A stretch of 64,000 bases of DNA, taken from NCBI GenBank assembly GCA_020073705.1, contig JAIQES010000004.1:54319-118318 (forward strand). The letters are read 5' to 3'. Shown here in pieces: positions 22,002-32,073 of the stretch. Source of the DNA: Terriglobia bacterium (GTDB lineage Bacteria > Acidobacteriota > Terriglobia > Acidiferrales > UBA7541). The notes beneath the pieces were generated by a model, which did not search any database, was not told where the DNA came from, and saw only the letters and a program-made list of their open reading frames with translations. Position numbers and translations under genes: made by a program. Every line of letters begins with the position of its first letter. The stretch's first letter is position 1.

Positions 22002-23378
22002 ATGATAGCGTCGATGTCGCGATCGCAGTCATTGAAACAGCCGCTAGCCGCGCTCGCCCTTACTATTGCATTTGTCAGCACGTTTTATTTCTCGGCTGAC
22101 TGGATCCATTCACCTCGCCTGATTTCTTACGATCAATTGCCGCCTGATAACGAGAATTGCGACTATGATTCTACCGCTGCGCAGCTCCCAAACTTATCGG
22201 GCGGGATGCCCTTAAGAGCTGCATTGTTGCAGCAGCGCGTCGAGCAGAGTTCTGACGGTTCGGAGATCGCTTCCCGGCAGCCCGTGCGAATGATCCGCGA
22301 CCCAGATTCCGCCTATAGCGCCGTTGCGGTTGACACGGTCCACAATGAGGTTGTGCTGACCGACGAAAACTTGTTCAACATCATCACCTATGACCGCCAG
22401 ACCAACACGCCGCCTACTTCCGTTTCCGATCCCCAGCGCGTCATTGGAGGCCTGAATACAAAGATCGAATTCCAGTGCGGACTCTACATCGATCCAGTCA
22501 CCGGCGACATCTATGCAGTCAACAATGATACGGTGGACACCCTGGTTATTTTCTCACGCAAGGCCGTCGGCGATGTAGCTCCTGACCGGGAGCTTCATAC
22601 TCCCCACGGCACCTTTGGCATCGCGGTCGACGAGGAAGCCAAAGAACTGTTTCTTAGCGTTCAGCATGACAATGCTATTGTGGTTTACAACAAGATGGAG
22701 AAGGGATTTGAAGCTCCGATCCGTGTGGTTCAGGGCAGCCATACCGGGCTCGCCGATCCGCATGGCATGGTTCTCGATGCTAAAAACAAGCTACTCTTCG
22801 TCGCCAATCATGGTTCTTATCATGAACTAAGAGCACCCCTCCCAGGCGAAAAGCGGCGCGGAACCGTATTCCCAGGATTTCCTCTTTCCCCTGACGACGC
22901 CGTGCCCGGCTCTGGGAAATTGCTGCCGCCTTCGATCACTGTTTACGCAAGCAACGTCAAAGGCGATGCGCCGCCCCTGCGCGTGATTCAGGGTCCGCAG
23001 ACGCAGATGGACTGGCCAACGGCTCTTACTCTCGACCCCGAACGAAATGAGCTGTTCGTAGCCAACGATGGCGGAAATTCTATCCTGGTGTTCGACGCCT
23101 CGGCCAGTGGCGACGTAGCTCCCCTTCGAGTGCTGAAGGGACCCAAAAGCCTTGTCAGCAATCCAACCGGCGTGTATTTCGATAAGAAAAACGAAGAGCT
23201 CTGGGTAGCCAATTTTGGCAATCACACCTCCGCGGTTTACAAACCCACCGCCAGTGGCGATACAGCGCCGATCCGGGTGATTCGCAGCGCGAAAGCATCC
23301 GACAGCGTGCCGGGCATGGGTAATCCGCATCCGATCGCCTACGACACAAAACGGGGCCAAATCCTGGTGCCGAATTGA
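22002..23378 (+). CDS. beta-propeller (NHL/YncE-like repeat) exported protein, N-terminal part; ends at in-frame TGA
   Basis: N-terminal TM/signal, then repeated blades GDVAPxRVxxGPxxxxxxPxGxxxDxxxxELxVAN. Confidence 0.75.
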   Translation: MIASMSRSQSLKQPLAALALTIAFVSTFYFSADWIHSPRLISYDQLPPDNENCDYDSTAAQLPNLSGGMPLRAALLQQRVEQSSDGSEIASRQPVRMIRDPDSAYSAVAVDTVHNEVVLTDENLFNIITYDRQTNTPPTSVSDPQRVIGGLNTKIEFQCGLYIDPVTGDIYAVNNDTVDTLVIFSRKAVGDVAPDRELHTPHGTFGIAVDEEAKELFLSVQHDNAIVVYNKMEKGFEAPIRVVQGSHTGLADPHGMVLDAKNKLLFVANHGSYHELRAPLPGEKRRGTVFPGFPLSPDDAVPGSGKLLPPSITVYASNVKGDAPPLRVIQGPQTQMDWPTALTLDPERNELFVANDGGNSILVFDASASGDVAPLRVLKGPKSLVSNPTGVYFDKKNEELWVANFGNHTSAVYKPTASGDTAPIRVIRSAKASDSVPGMGNPHPIAYDTKRGQILVPN

Positions 23379-24203
23379 GTGGCCCATCCGCAAATTGCGG
23401 CTTTCGCCAGGTTGGCGGAAGGGGGAGCAAAACCACTTCGGAGGATTGAAGGGCAGGGTAGCCTGCTGGGCAGGACCATGCACGGGATTGTCTATGACGG
23501 ACTTCACGACGAATTCACCGTACCCCAGGAGTTTGCGCAAGCGATACTGACATATCGAGGGTCGGCCAACGGAGAGGAACGTCCGATCCGAATCATTCAA
23601 GGACCGCACAGCCAGCTCGACTCGCCCGATCATCTAGATGTTGACCCCGTCCACAACGAGATCTTCGTGCCCACTCGCCATGGGAGCGTACTGGTATTTC
23701 CCCGAGACCGTGAGGGCGACGTCGCTCCGATCCGCGTGCTCCAGGGGCCCGACACAATGCTGGCGGGCGACAATGTCCTCGCCGTAGATTCGGTTCACAA
23801 CCTGCTATTGGTCGGCACATCCGTGGGGAAGGAACAAGCCCGGTTACTCATTTTCAATCGCACCGATTCGGGTAATGTGAAGCCAAAGGCTGTCATCGGC
23901 GGACCCGCCAGTAAGCTGAACGGCTTTGGGGGACCCATCGCCGTTTACCCGGCAAAAGATGAGATCCTTATCAGCGTCAGGGGCACGGGTCCCTACGCTG
24001 AACTTTCATCAGACGAAGCGTACGTAGGAGTCTGGAGCATCAACGACAATGGCGACGTTCCACCGAAATGGACTATAGGCGGACCCAAAGGCATACTGCG
24101 AATGCCACGAGGTATCGCGCTGGATGTGAATAATAAAAACATGCTCGTGTCGGATAAACGATTAAACGCCGTTCTTACCTTTCACTTTCCCGAAATGTTT
24201 TAG
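23379..24203 (+). CDS. beta-propeller exported protein, C-terminal part in the same frame after the TGA
   Basis: Continues the blade pattern without a new signal peptide; same reading frame as 22002-23378. Confidence 0.65.
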   Translation: MAHPQIAAFARLAEGGAKPLRRIEGQGSLLGRTMHGIVYDGLHDEFTVPQEFAQAILTYRGSANGEERPIRIIQGPHSQLDSPDHLDVDPVHNEIFVPTRHGSVLVFPRDREGDVAPIRVLQGPDTMLAGDNVLAVDSVHNLLLVGTSVGKEQARLLIFNRTDSGNVKPKAVIGGPASKLNGFGGPIAVYPAKDEILISVRGTGPYAELSSDEAYVGVWSINDNGDVPPKWTIGGPKGILRMPRGIALDVNNKNMLVSDKRLNAVLTFHFPEMF

Positions 24204-24537
24204 GCAATTCCCCTCTTGGAATATGGAATCCGGTGTTAGCTGCGGGACCTCCGGCTTAAATTGCGGCGTGAATCGTCGCGATGTTCTCGGTCTCGTCTGA
24301 GGGGCCGTAAATGTCGGATATCGCCATGCAGTCAAGCCCCACACCGAGTCAACATACCGCACCTTTGGGTTGAATGACGTGGACCTTGCGATCAGGTCAG
24401 TGGGCGGCAAGGGCGTGCCGGATGTGATCCACGCTTCTCTCATGCCGTGGAAATAGCCCGGCGACTGGGGCACGACGACCGACACATCCCCGCCACGTTG
24501 CTGGCCGGCTATCTCAGTGCCGGTCAGCTCACCCTTT

Positions 24538-25068
24538 TTAGTTCTGGCTTTGCCGGCTCAAAATTTTCTCAACATCGGTACAAGCCATGTGGAACGACTT
24601 GAGCTTGGCCCCGTAGCTGGTAAGCCCCAGTTTTCCAGGCGTGATTTGGTGGCATGTCGTGCAACCGAACTCTGAGAACTTGACGGCCTTCTTTTTTTCC
24701 TCGGGTGTCCTGTTTGCTGGCTCTACCTGAGCGATTAAGTTCATGGAAGTCAACAGAGAGATACATCCTATAAAGCCTTTGCCGACCTGTTTGCCGCGCT
24801 CCGTATAGCCGAGTTTGCCATTCGCGCCCATGGTGTGGCAGCCGCCACAGCCGTGATGTTCGAAGACGTACTTCGCCAGCTGGTCGGAACTCATGTGCGA
24901 CATTTCGGCTTCGGAGAGTTCTTTCTTGGTGTTCATTTGCATCTGCGCCAGCCCGGGCGAGGCGCTTGACCGGAGCGATAACGGTGACGAACAAACCGCA
25001 AGGACGCAACCAAGGCTCAAACAGGTCAGGACTACCTTTGTACCAGCGGACCACTTCGTCAAATTCAC
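24538..25068 (-). CDS. diheme c-type cytochrome, exported
   Basis: Two CxxCH motifs (CGGCH, CTTCH); hydrophobic N-terminus; start approximate. Confidence 0.75.
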   Translation of the reverse strand: MNLTKWSAGTKVVLTCLSLGCVLAVCSSPLSLRSSASPGLAQMQMNTKKELSEAEMSHMSSDQLAKYVFEHHGCGGCHTMGANGKLGYTERGKQVGKGFIGCISLLTSMNLIAQVEPANRTPEEKKKAVKFSEFGCTTCHQITPGKLGLTSYGAKLKSFHMACTDVEKILSRQSQN

Positions 25069-25203
25069 CGCATTAGCTCCTTGTTCGCATGATCGACTGC
25101 ACCTGCACAGGGCATGATTTTCCCCGATTGAATTAGCAAACGCAAGACTCACCCCACCTCGCCCGCAGAGCCTGTTCGTAACGACAACCCAGTGAGTTGC
25201 TCT

Positions 25204-25479
25204 CTATTTTTCCCGCAGGATGACCTCGCCATGGCCGATCGGCTGATCATTCATCCACAGACGATACTTATAAGATCCGGGATTTGTGCCCGGGCGCGGC
25301 GGTCCGCTTTGCAGTTGGCGTCCCGGTGGCGCTTGAAAAACATTGGATTGGAACGGACACCGGTTGGGATCGAACTCGATCTTGAGATTCGCAGTATCAG
25401 AAAGCCACACGACCTGTTCGGCCGGACCAATTACGACAATTTCAGGGACCACCCCCACCAGAACCAGTTTCTCCGCCAT
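25204..25479 (-). CDS. hypothetical protein (possible Ig/cupredoxin-like fold)
   Basis: MAEKLVLVGVVPEIVVIGPAEQVVWLSDTANLKIEFDPNRCPF...GSYKYRLWMNDQPIGHGEVILREK; the longer ORF overlaps the neighbouring + strand gene. Confidence 0.4.
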   Translation of the reverse strand: MAEKLVLVGVVPEIVVIGPAEQVVWLSDTANLKIEFDPNRCPFQSNVFQAPPGRQLQSGPPRPGTNPGSYKYRLWMNDQPIGHGEVILREK

Positions 25480-25786
25480 CGCTCCGCGCCCCTCCGGCGC
25501 ATCGCGAAGATAACACAGTGAGATGCGATTTACATATCCTCCATTGCCATGGCACAGAGATTGTCCAAAAGACACGTCCGGCTGATGTTGAATCTTGTGT
25601 AGTGGGCCCACTCGAGCCACATTAGGCGTTGCGCGGACCAGTGGAAGCGAGCAAACTATGGTCTTGTTCGGTTTTTTCTCCGAAAGAAGGAATCCAATGT
25701 TTGTCCGGAACGACAGCATCATTTGATCGCAAACTTTTGCGGTGCTCCGGGAATGTACTGCGCGAGGGAAATGAGGTTTTGTTGAC

Positions 25787-26998
25787 ATGTCCGACCCGAT
25801 GAATGAAATGCATCCTCCGACAAGGCTGATGCTCACGCCAGGCCCTTCCTGCCTGAGTCCGCGCGTCTACGGTGCGCTGGCCGCACCACTGGTCGGACAT
25901 GTCGATCCGTGGTTCACGGAGTTCATGGGTGGCGTGCAGGAGTTGTTGCGCCGCGTCTTCCAGACCGGGAACCACATGACGTTTCCGCTTTCCGCGTCCG
26001 GTTCGGGAGGCATCGAAGCAGCCGTGGTGAATGTTTTGGAGCCGGGCGACGAAGCCATTGTCTGCGTGAACGGCGTATTTTCCGGGCGCATGGCGGAGAT
26101 TGCCGAGCGCACGGGAGCAAAGATTCAACGTGTTGCGGCGCCGTTGGGCCGGGCTGTGGACCCGGAGGATGTGCGCCGCGCCGGGAAGGGCCGGAAAATC
26201 AAGTTTGTGGGACTGGCGCACGGAGAGACCTCCACGGGAGTGGTGACGAATATCGATCCGTTCCGCAAGGTCTGCGACGAACTGGGGGCAGTCCTGATTG
26301 TGGACGCGGTAGCAACCTTGGCGGGCGTGCCGCTAGCGGTCGATCGCCAGCGCATCGATATCTGCTTCAGCGGCGCGCAGAAGGCGATCAGCGCCCCGCC
26401 GGGGATGGCGCCCATTACCGTGAGCACGCGCGTCGAAGAGTTGCTGCGCAACCGCAAGACGAAAGTGCAGAGCTGGTACTTTGATTTGACCACGACGATG
26501 AATTATTGGGGCAAGGGGCGCACCTATCACCATACGCCTCCGATTCCTCTGATCTACGCGATGCACGAAGCATTGCGGATTGTTCTGGAAGAAGGGCTGG
26601 AGGGGAGCTGGGAGCGCCACCGGCAAAATCAGAAGGCGCTGATCGCGGGTCTGGAAGCGATGGGGATCGGTCTGTTCGTCCGGGACCCGGCCGATCGACT
26701 GCCGACCGTCACGGCCATCAACATTCCCGACGGCGTGGATGGAGCGAAGGTGAGCAGCCGCCTGCTCCACGAATTTAGTATCGAAATCTCCGGTGGATTG
26801 GGCGAATTGAAGGGCAAGATCTGGCGTGTTGGCCTGATGGGGTATTCGAGCCAGCGTGGGAATGTGCTCCTGTTTCTCGGTGCGCTGGAGAGAATACTGC
26901 TCGATCAGTGCATGAAGTTGACGGCTGGCGTCGGGATCGCGGCTGCCGCGAGCACCTTTGTGGGCGCGGCGCCTGTAGCCACGGGCCAGGGAAGGTAG
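25787..26998 (+). CDS. alanine--glyoxylate/serine--glyoxylate aminotransferase family (class V PLP)
   Basis: LTPGPSCLSPRVYGAL, GSGGIEAAVVNVLEPGD, VDAVATLAGVPL, CFSGAQKAISAPPGMAP (PLP lysine). Confidence 0.92.
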   Translation: MSDPMNEMHPPTRLMLTPGPSCLSPRVYGALAAPLVGHVDPWFTEFMGGVQELLRRVFQTGNHMTFPLSASGSGGIEAAVVNVLEPGDEAIVCVNGVFSGRMAEIAERTGAKIQRVAAPLGRAVDPEDVRRAGKGRKIKFVGLAHGETSTGVVTNIDPFRKVCDELGAVLIVDAVATLAGVPLAVDRQRIDICFSGAQKAISAPPGMAPITVSTRVEELLRNRKTKVQSWYFDLTTTMNYWGKGRTYHHTPPIPLIYAMHEALRIVLEEGLEGSWERHRQNQKALIAGLEAMGIGLFVRDPADRLPTVTAINIPDGVDGAKVSSRLLHEFSIEISGGLGELKGKIWRVGLMGYSSQRGNVLLFLGALERILLDQCMKLTAGVGIAAAASTFVGAAPVATGQGR

Positions 26999-27001
26999 CG
27001 G

Positions 27002-27382
27002 ATGGATAGGAATGCTTCCATTGGAATTCCGAATCGGGGTGCGATGAGCGAGTTCGTCGGGGAATTCGGCGTTTCCTCACGCCTGACCGGCCAGACTTAT
27101 CACTGCCGCTTTTCTCATTTGTGGAATGGCGTGGCTACGCGCCACAGCGACACCGTGGACACGAAATTTCTGGTGGACGGCCGCGGAGTTGTGGTGGGCA
27201 TGGCGCACCCGGCGTTTGTGGAGTTTCGCGGACAATCCGGCCGCGACCTCAGCGATCGCGAAGCGAGCTATATTGCCGCCCACTACCTACGCGAGCAGCT
27301 CGAGCAGGAAGACGAGCGCCCGCTCTACGACGTCTCTGCGGCCGATGTGACGCGCATCATCGGCCTGCTCGGCATCCGGTAA
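27002..27382 (+). CDS. hypothetical protein
   Basis: ORF immediately downstream of the aminotransferase, same strand. Confidence 0.45.
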   Translation: MDRNASIGIPNRGAMSEFVGEFGVSSRLTGQTYHCRFSHLWNGVATRHSDTVDTKFLVDGRGVVVGMAHPAFVEFRGQSGRDLSDREASYIAAHYLREQLEQEDERPLYDVSAADVTRIIGLLGIR

Positions 27383-27697
27383 TCGCATACCCCGTTGAAA
27401 GTTCCGATTGGTATCATCCTGAGCCCGCGCTGACAGGTCAGATGAGGAATGCCGGTCAGAGCCGAAACGCCATTGCGCGTCGGAAAGCGATTCGTCGAAG
27501 CTGGGACCGTGTTCCGTGCACTCGCCGGCCTCGAGGATCGCCCCGCAGTCCAGACACTCGACGTACTCTGCGTCGGAATCCTTAGCGATTAATTGTGTTC
27601 GCGCATGGGGGCAGGAAGCAGGGTCGTTCACGGGACGGCTCCAAAACTGCCGCATCATAACATGGGCGTGGTTCCCGGCGCTGGCTGCGCCCGGCAA
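27287..27697 (-). CDS. small putative zinc-ribbon-like protein
   Basis: CPHARTQLIAKDSDAEYVECLDCGAILEAGEC segment looks genuine; the C-terminal part overlaps antisense to 27002-27382, so the true extent is uncertain. Confidence 0.3.
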   Translation of the reverse strand: MPGAASAGNHAHVMMRQFWSRPVNDPASCPHARTQLIAKDSDAEYVECLDCGAILEAGECTEHGPSFDESLSDAQWRFGSDRHSSSDLSARAQDDTNRNFQRGMRLPDAEQADDARHIGRRDVVERALVFLLELLA

Positions 27698-27857
27698 ATG
27701 AAACCCACCATTTTCTCTCCACCTGAGTTATAAGGTGGGAGTTCCGCGGGGTTAAGCCCTCCGGCAACATGGATCTCCAGCACATTTCACGCGAGCATGT
27801 AGCAGGCGCGTTTGCTTGGCTGTTCTCAATGCGAAATTCAGGAAAGGCTTCTAAACG

Positions 27858-29282
27858 ATGGTGACAAAGCCAGTAGCGCCCGCCGTGTCCAGTCGCAGAC
27901 AGCTGAAATGGATCGGTTTGACGATTGCAGTTGTCGTGGGTCTCGGAATCACCCTGTTGCCCACTCCTCAAGGCCTTTCGCGGCCCGCCCATTTAGTGCT
28001 TGCCATTGTCGCATTCTCGATTTTGCTGTGGGTATTCCAGGTCATGAACAATGGGATTGCTTCCGTGCTCATGATGGGGCTTATGGTCTTGGCCGGGGTG
28101 CGGCCGAGCCTGGCGCTTAGTGGATTTTCAAGCGCGCAGTTCTGGATCTTGCTTGTCGTTCTCTATTATGGCTTCGCAATGCAACGCACCGGCCTGGCCC
28201 AGCGGCTTTCCTATTACATTCTTTCCCTATTTCCCGGAACGTATTCGGGGATTCTCTGGGCGTTTTTTCTGATCGGCCTGATTCTGGCGCTGGGGATTCC
28301 TTCGATGACCGTTCGCACGGCGATTATGGTGCCCATTGCATGGGCCCTGGTTCAATCGCTGGGGTTTGGCCCGCGCAGCCGGGGAACAGCACTGATTATG
28401 CTGACGGTGGTGGAGATGGCCATATTGCCGGGTCTCGCCTTTCTGTATGGCTCCCTGAACGGTCCGGTTGTGGAAGCGGTCTTCCAGGCAAAACATTTGC
28501 CGCTGAGCTGGACCGGTTACTCCACGGTTATGGCCTTCCCGACGTTCTTGCTCTCGATCTTGATTATCTTCGCGAATCAGCTCGTTCTGAAGCCGGAAAC
28601 TCCGCTTGGGGTTTCGGCAAGTTTCGCGAAAGAACAACTGAAGGCTTTCGGGCCTATCAAACGGACCGAGTGGGTGACAGCCATCGTGGTCATTCTGTCG
28701 ATTGCGTTTTGGACTACCGGCCGCATGCATCACTTGCCCAGCTTCCTGGTAGGAATCTTCGCGCTGGCTGTCTTTGGGCTGGCCGGGATCGTTGACGACG
28801 CCGCCATTGCCGGTGGGGTTTCCTGGACACTCCTGTTATTCCTTGGGGGCATCTTTAGTCTCGCCACGGTCATTCAGGAGTTCCGAGTTGCCGACTGGCT
28901 GGCGGGATATATGGTTCCGATAGCAAACCACCTAATGTTCAGCGCCGTATTGTTTCTGGTGGTGATGGCGCTGGGGATGTTCGTTCTGCGGTTTTTGGAT
29001 CCATCCGTTTTTGTCATAATTCCCGTGCTCTTTCTCCCGATATGTGACCTCGCCGCCGCGAATGGGATTCCGCCCATGGTCCTGATGGCGCCCCTGCTTC
29101 TTGCCTGCTCGCCCTTCTGGTTTTCGTATCAGAATTTCTGGATTGCCATGGGCGAGGGAATGACTTTGGGACAAGCTTGCAGTACTGGTCAGCGGGTACG
29201 ATTGGCGAATGTGTATGCCCTGATCTGCCTGATTACCGTGGCCATCTCAGTGACTTTTTGGAAGCTGATTCGGGTGTTTTGA
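27858..29282 (+). CDS. DASS/SLC13 family anion (dicarboxylate/sulfate) transporter
   Basis: ~12 TM; IGLILALGIPSMTVRTAIMVPIAWALVQSLG, FLPICDLAAANGIPPMVLMAPLL. Confidence 0.88.
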   Translation: MVTKPVAPAVSSRRQLKWIGLTIAVVVGLGITLLPTPQGLSRPAHLVLAIVAFSILLWVFQVMNNGIASVLMMGLMVLAGVRPSLALSGFSSAQFWILLVVLYYGFAMQRTGLAQRLSYYILSLFPGTYSGILWAFFLIGLILALGIPSMTVRTAIMVPIAWALVQSLGFGPRSRGTALIMLTVVEMAILPGLAFLYGSLNGPVVEAVFQAKHLPLSWTGYSTVMAFPTFLLSILIIFANQLVLKPETPLGVSASFAKEQLKAFGPIKRTEWVTAIVVILSIAFWTTGRMHHLPSFLVGIFALAVFGLAGIVDDAAIAGGVSWTLLLFLGGIFSLATVIQEFRVADWLAGYMVPIANHLMFSAVLFLVVMALGMFVLRFLDPSVFVIIPVLFLPICDLAAANGIPPMVLMAPLLLACSPFWFSYQNFWIAMGEGMTLGQACSTGQRVRLANVYALICLITVAISVTFWKLIRVF

Positions 29283-29316
29283 AGCGTTCATCTTAAGAAC
29301 AGCTTAGACGCTTCGA

Positions 29317-30579
29317 TTACGAATCCGCCGCCAGCGTCTTCGCTGCCCAATCCGGAAAGACAGCCGGCCGCATCTGTCGCGGGCCCCCTGCGTTCGCGGC
29401 CTGGATGTGGCCTGTGCCCTCAATCATCTCGCGCTTGGAGTTGACCGCAGCCTGATAGAGCCGCAGAGAACCTGCCGGGTCCATGATCCGGTCGTCTTTG
29501 CTGTAACCGATCAACATTGCGGCTTCGATTTTGTTGGCTCTGCCTTCCAGCGTATAGTCAGCGAGTTTTTTCCGAGCATCCGCTAGATCCTTCGCCCCAA
29601 TGATCCAACGTACGCGCTCCTGAATGGGAGGAAAGTAGTCAAACAGATCCGCCTTCAAATCGTAGGAACCGCTGCTCACGAATCCAGCCTTGATTCTCTT
29701 CTCGCCACTGGCGGCTCGCGGGGTTCCGTAGCCGCCCATGCTGATTCCCTGCATGCCGATCCGGGTGGCGTCCACATCTGGACGCGTCTCCAAGAAGTCG
29801 ATCATGGCCTTGGCGACTCTTTCCGTATCTGGCGGGAGGTGAAGATCTTTGAGACGCAGCGCTCCTCCCTGGCCCGGGAAATCCACAGCCAAGTACGCCA
29901 TACCTCGGGCTGTGTAAGCTCCCCCGCCCATGATGGTGGCCTCTGCCATCGTATCCGCGCCTTGAAAGGCAATCACTGCGGGAAACTTCTTCCCAGGCGG
30001 GTTGTTCGGTTTTCTGAAGTATCCATCCAGTATGTTTCCTTCATAGTTGATCTGCACGCGCTCGAACGAAGGCCGCACTAATTTCCAGGCCTTGTCGAAG
30101 TTCTCCCGCATCTTCTTGTAGGTGGGAAGCATGCGGGGCTCGTCTACCGGTTGCGGCCAACAAGCCTCCCGGTAGAAAGTTGACGCGCGGAGGTAGTATT
30201 CATTCGCCGTGACCTTGTATCCATCTGTGGCGAACTTTTCCGCCATTTGTTCGTTCTTCTCCGCGATTCGCGTCCATTCCGTAATCCAGGACTCCAGGTC
30301 AAAGGGCTTCATTCGCTGCGCCACTTCGAGTTGATCCGGATCGCTCGTATAGATCGTCGCGGTCAAGCGGATCTCCAACTGTCCTCCTCCTGGTAGTCCT
30401 TTCGCAGGAAAGAGCTCCTCTTCCGCCCTTCCGCCAACCGCGCCTCTCTTTCCGCCTTCCGAGCCGGCGTCCTGGGCGAGAAGAGGCGCACTTAATACCT
30501 TGGAGAGCGCAGGAACTCCCACAGCCGCCAAGCCCCACTTGACCAAGCCTCGCCGACTTAGTTTCAACAGTGAATCCAT
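29317..30579 (-). CDS. alpha/beta hydrolase (FrsA/DUF1100-like), Tat-type signal
   Basis: SRRGLVKWGLAAVGVPAL N-terminus; MQGISMGGYGTPRAA nucleophile elbow; start set at MDSLLKLSRRG. Confidence 0.78.
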   Translation of the reverse strand: MDSLLKLSRRGLVKWGLAAVGVPALSKVLSAPLLAQDAGSEGGKRGAVGGRAEEELFPAKGLPGGGQLEIRLTATIYTSDPDQLEVAQRMKPFDLESWITEWTRIAEKNEQMAEKFATDGYKVTANEYYLRASTFYREACWPQPVDEPRMLPTYKKMRENFDKAWKLVRPSFERVQINYEGNILDGYFRKPNNPPGKKFPAVIAFQGADTMAEATIMGGGAYTARGMAYLAVDFPGQGGALRLKDLHLPPDTERVAKAMIDFLETRPDVDATRIGMQGISMGGYGTPRAASGEKRIKAGFVSSGSYDLKADLFDYFPPIQERVRWIIGAKDLADARKKLADYTLEGRANKIEAAMLIGYSKDDRIMDPAGSLRLYQAAVNSKREMIEGTGHIQAANAGGPRQMRPAVFPDWAAKTLAADS

Positions 30580-30754
30580 TGTCTCCCTCCTCCAGCCACA
30601 CAGATTAGGTTCCAGGACAGCCAGCCCAGGTCGCAGGGCTATGTATGGCAACCGTGTCAGGCAGCAGTGGGCTTCAAGGCACCACTGCCCCCCTTCATCA
30701 GACCATCGCACTTTGCATATGGTTATTCCGCAAGAACATACGGCAGCAACCGCA

Positions 30755-30943
30755 TCATGTCAAGCTTACGTTGTACAGTGCCAAAATCTCGGTCTGGCCG
30801 GGCAGCTCGCTGACCATGGAAACAGAACTAAGGGTTGCGGTCCCTCCGTTCGAGTTGACGATCATCGTATTGCTCATCGCTTCCAGCGGCAGCGGCATGA
30901 TCAGCAGGGCACGAACATCGGATTCGTTCAGCACCAGCGTCAT
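30755..30943 (-). pseudogene. relic of an ornithine cyclodeaminase/mu-crystallin family N-terminus
   Basis: MTLVLNESDVRALLIMPLPLEAM resembles the OCD N-terminus; ORF stops after 62 aa with no NAD-binding domain. Confidence 0.4.
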
Positions 30944-30955
30944 CTTCGCCTCCCG

Positions 30956-31963
30956 TCACAGGTGCATGCGGAATCGAAGCACACGCGGCGCAGCAGGGTC
31001 AAATACAACGAGTTCCTCACGCGACGTCACTGCAATCTGGGGTGCGGCTACGCCGTCGAGGCGCCCCCCGAGATCGTCATTCAGCTTGTTCTGGCCATCG
31101 AGCGTCCAGATGTGAATCCGCGGAGGCGTGGCGCCGGCTGTGAATACCAACTGTCCTGCCACCGCAAACCCAGTGATTGCACGAGAGTCTCCGGCGCCTT
31201 TTCCCGTCTCATTCCAGGAAGTGATCCATAAACCTTCGGAGGAGTATTTCTCGATGCGGCCAGTCTTCGCATATGCGACGAACACCGAGCCGTCCTGCGC
31301 CGTCGCAATGTCCGACGGCCGCTCGTCCGCTGACGGCGCATTTTGCGGGACTTTCCATGATTTCGCCAGCCGTCCTCGGCCGTCGAATTTCATGACGCGC
31401 GAGCCCCCCGGATCGGGCACATAAAGGTTACCCTTGTCATCAACGCTGATGCCGAGCGGGCCCGAGAGATGCGGCTGCGGAGCTATGCGTATCGCCCGGA
31501 GGAATGTTCCGTCGGGAAAGAAAATCAGGATGTTCCCGCGCTCCGCGTCGGCGATGTAGATGGCGCCGCCGCGGTCCACAGCGATTCCTGCAGCATGAAG
31601 AAGGCGGGAATCCTCAAAGGAAAGCAGCGGAGTGCCGTTCGATTCGAATTTGTGCACGAAACCCGCGCCAGCGTCCGCAAAGTACACCTTGCCCAAAGCA
31701 TCAACTGCAAATGCGACAGGCTTATAGAGGTTACCGGGGCCCTCGCCCCTGTCCCCCCATGTGCCGAGGAATTCGAACGGCGGAGGTTGTTGCGGCTTAG
31801 GCGCCGGGTCCGTGCGCCTCGCACACGAAGCGGCGAACGAGCCGGCAAATAAAATGATCAGCAGACAGCCCCATCGTTGGGGATGTGTATACAGTTTGGC
31901 CGGGTGCAAACTTTCACGTTCGGGAATCGTCCGTTTCCCCCGCTCGAATAATATCATGCGCAC
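30956..31963 (-). CDS. NHL-repeat lipoprotein-like protein
   Basis: CLLIILFAGSFAASCARR lipobox; repeated GIAVDRGGAIYIADAERGNILIF / GISVDDKGNLYVPDPGGSRVMKF. Confidence 0.75.
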   Translation of the reverse strand: MRMILFERGKRTIPERESLHPAKLYTHPQRWGCLLIILFAGSFAASCARRTDPAPKPQQPPPFEFLGTWGDRGEGPGNLYKPVAFAVDALGKVYFADAGAGFVHKFESNGTPLLSFEDSRLLHAAGIAVDRGGAIYIADAERGNILIFFPDGTFLRAIRIAPQPHLSGPLGISVDDKGNLYVPDPGGSRVMKFDGRGRLAKSWKVPQNAPSADERPSDIATAQDGSVFVAYAKTGRIEKYSSEGLWITSWNETGKGAGDSRAITGFAVAGQLVFTAGATPPRIHIWTLDGQNKLNDDLGGRLDGVAAPQIAVTSREELVVFDPAAPRVLRFRMHL

Positions 31964-32073
31964 TTGGAGGGCTTTTCAGCCAAGTATGGAAGGAGTTAGG
32001 GCAAACAGACTCCCGTACTTTCGGCACCTACAGCTCAATCGGATTGCAAGAATCTGGCTTAGAGATGCTGGGA

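Noticed and set aside
24162-24485. 107-aa minus-strand ORF downstream of the beta-propeller gene
   Set aside because: No signal, domain or RBS; overlaps the propeller 3' end; the region may be decayed coding DNA but I could not identify it
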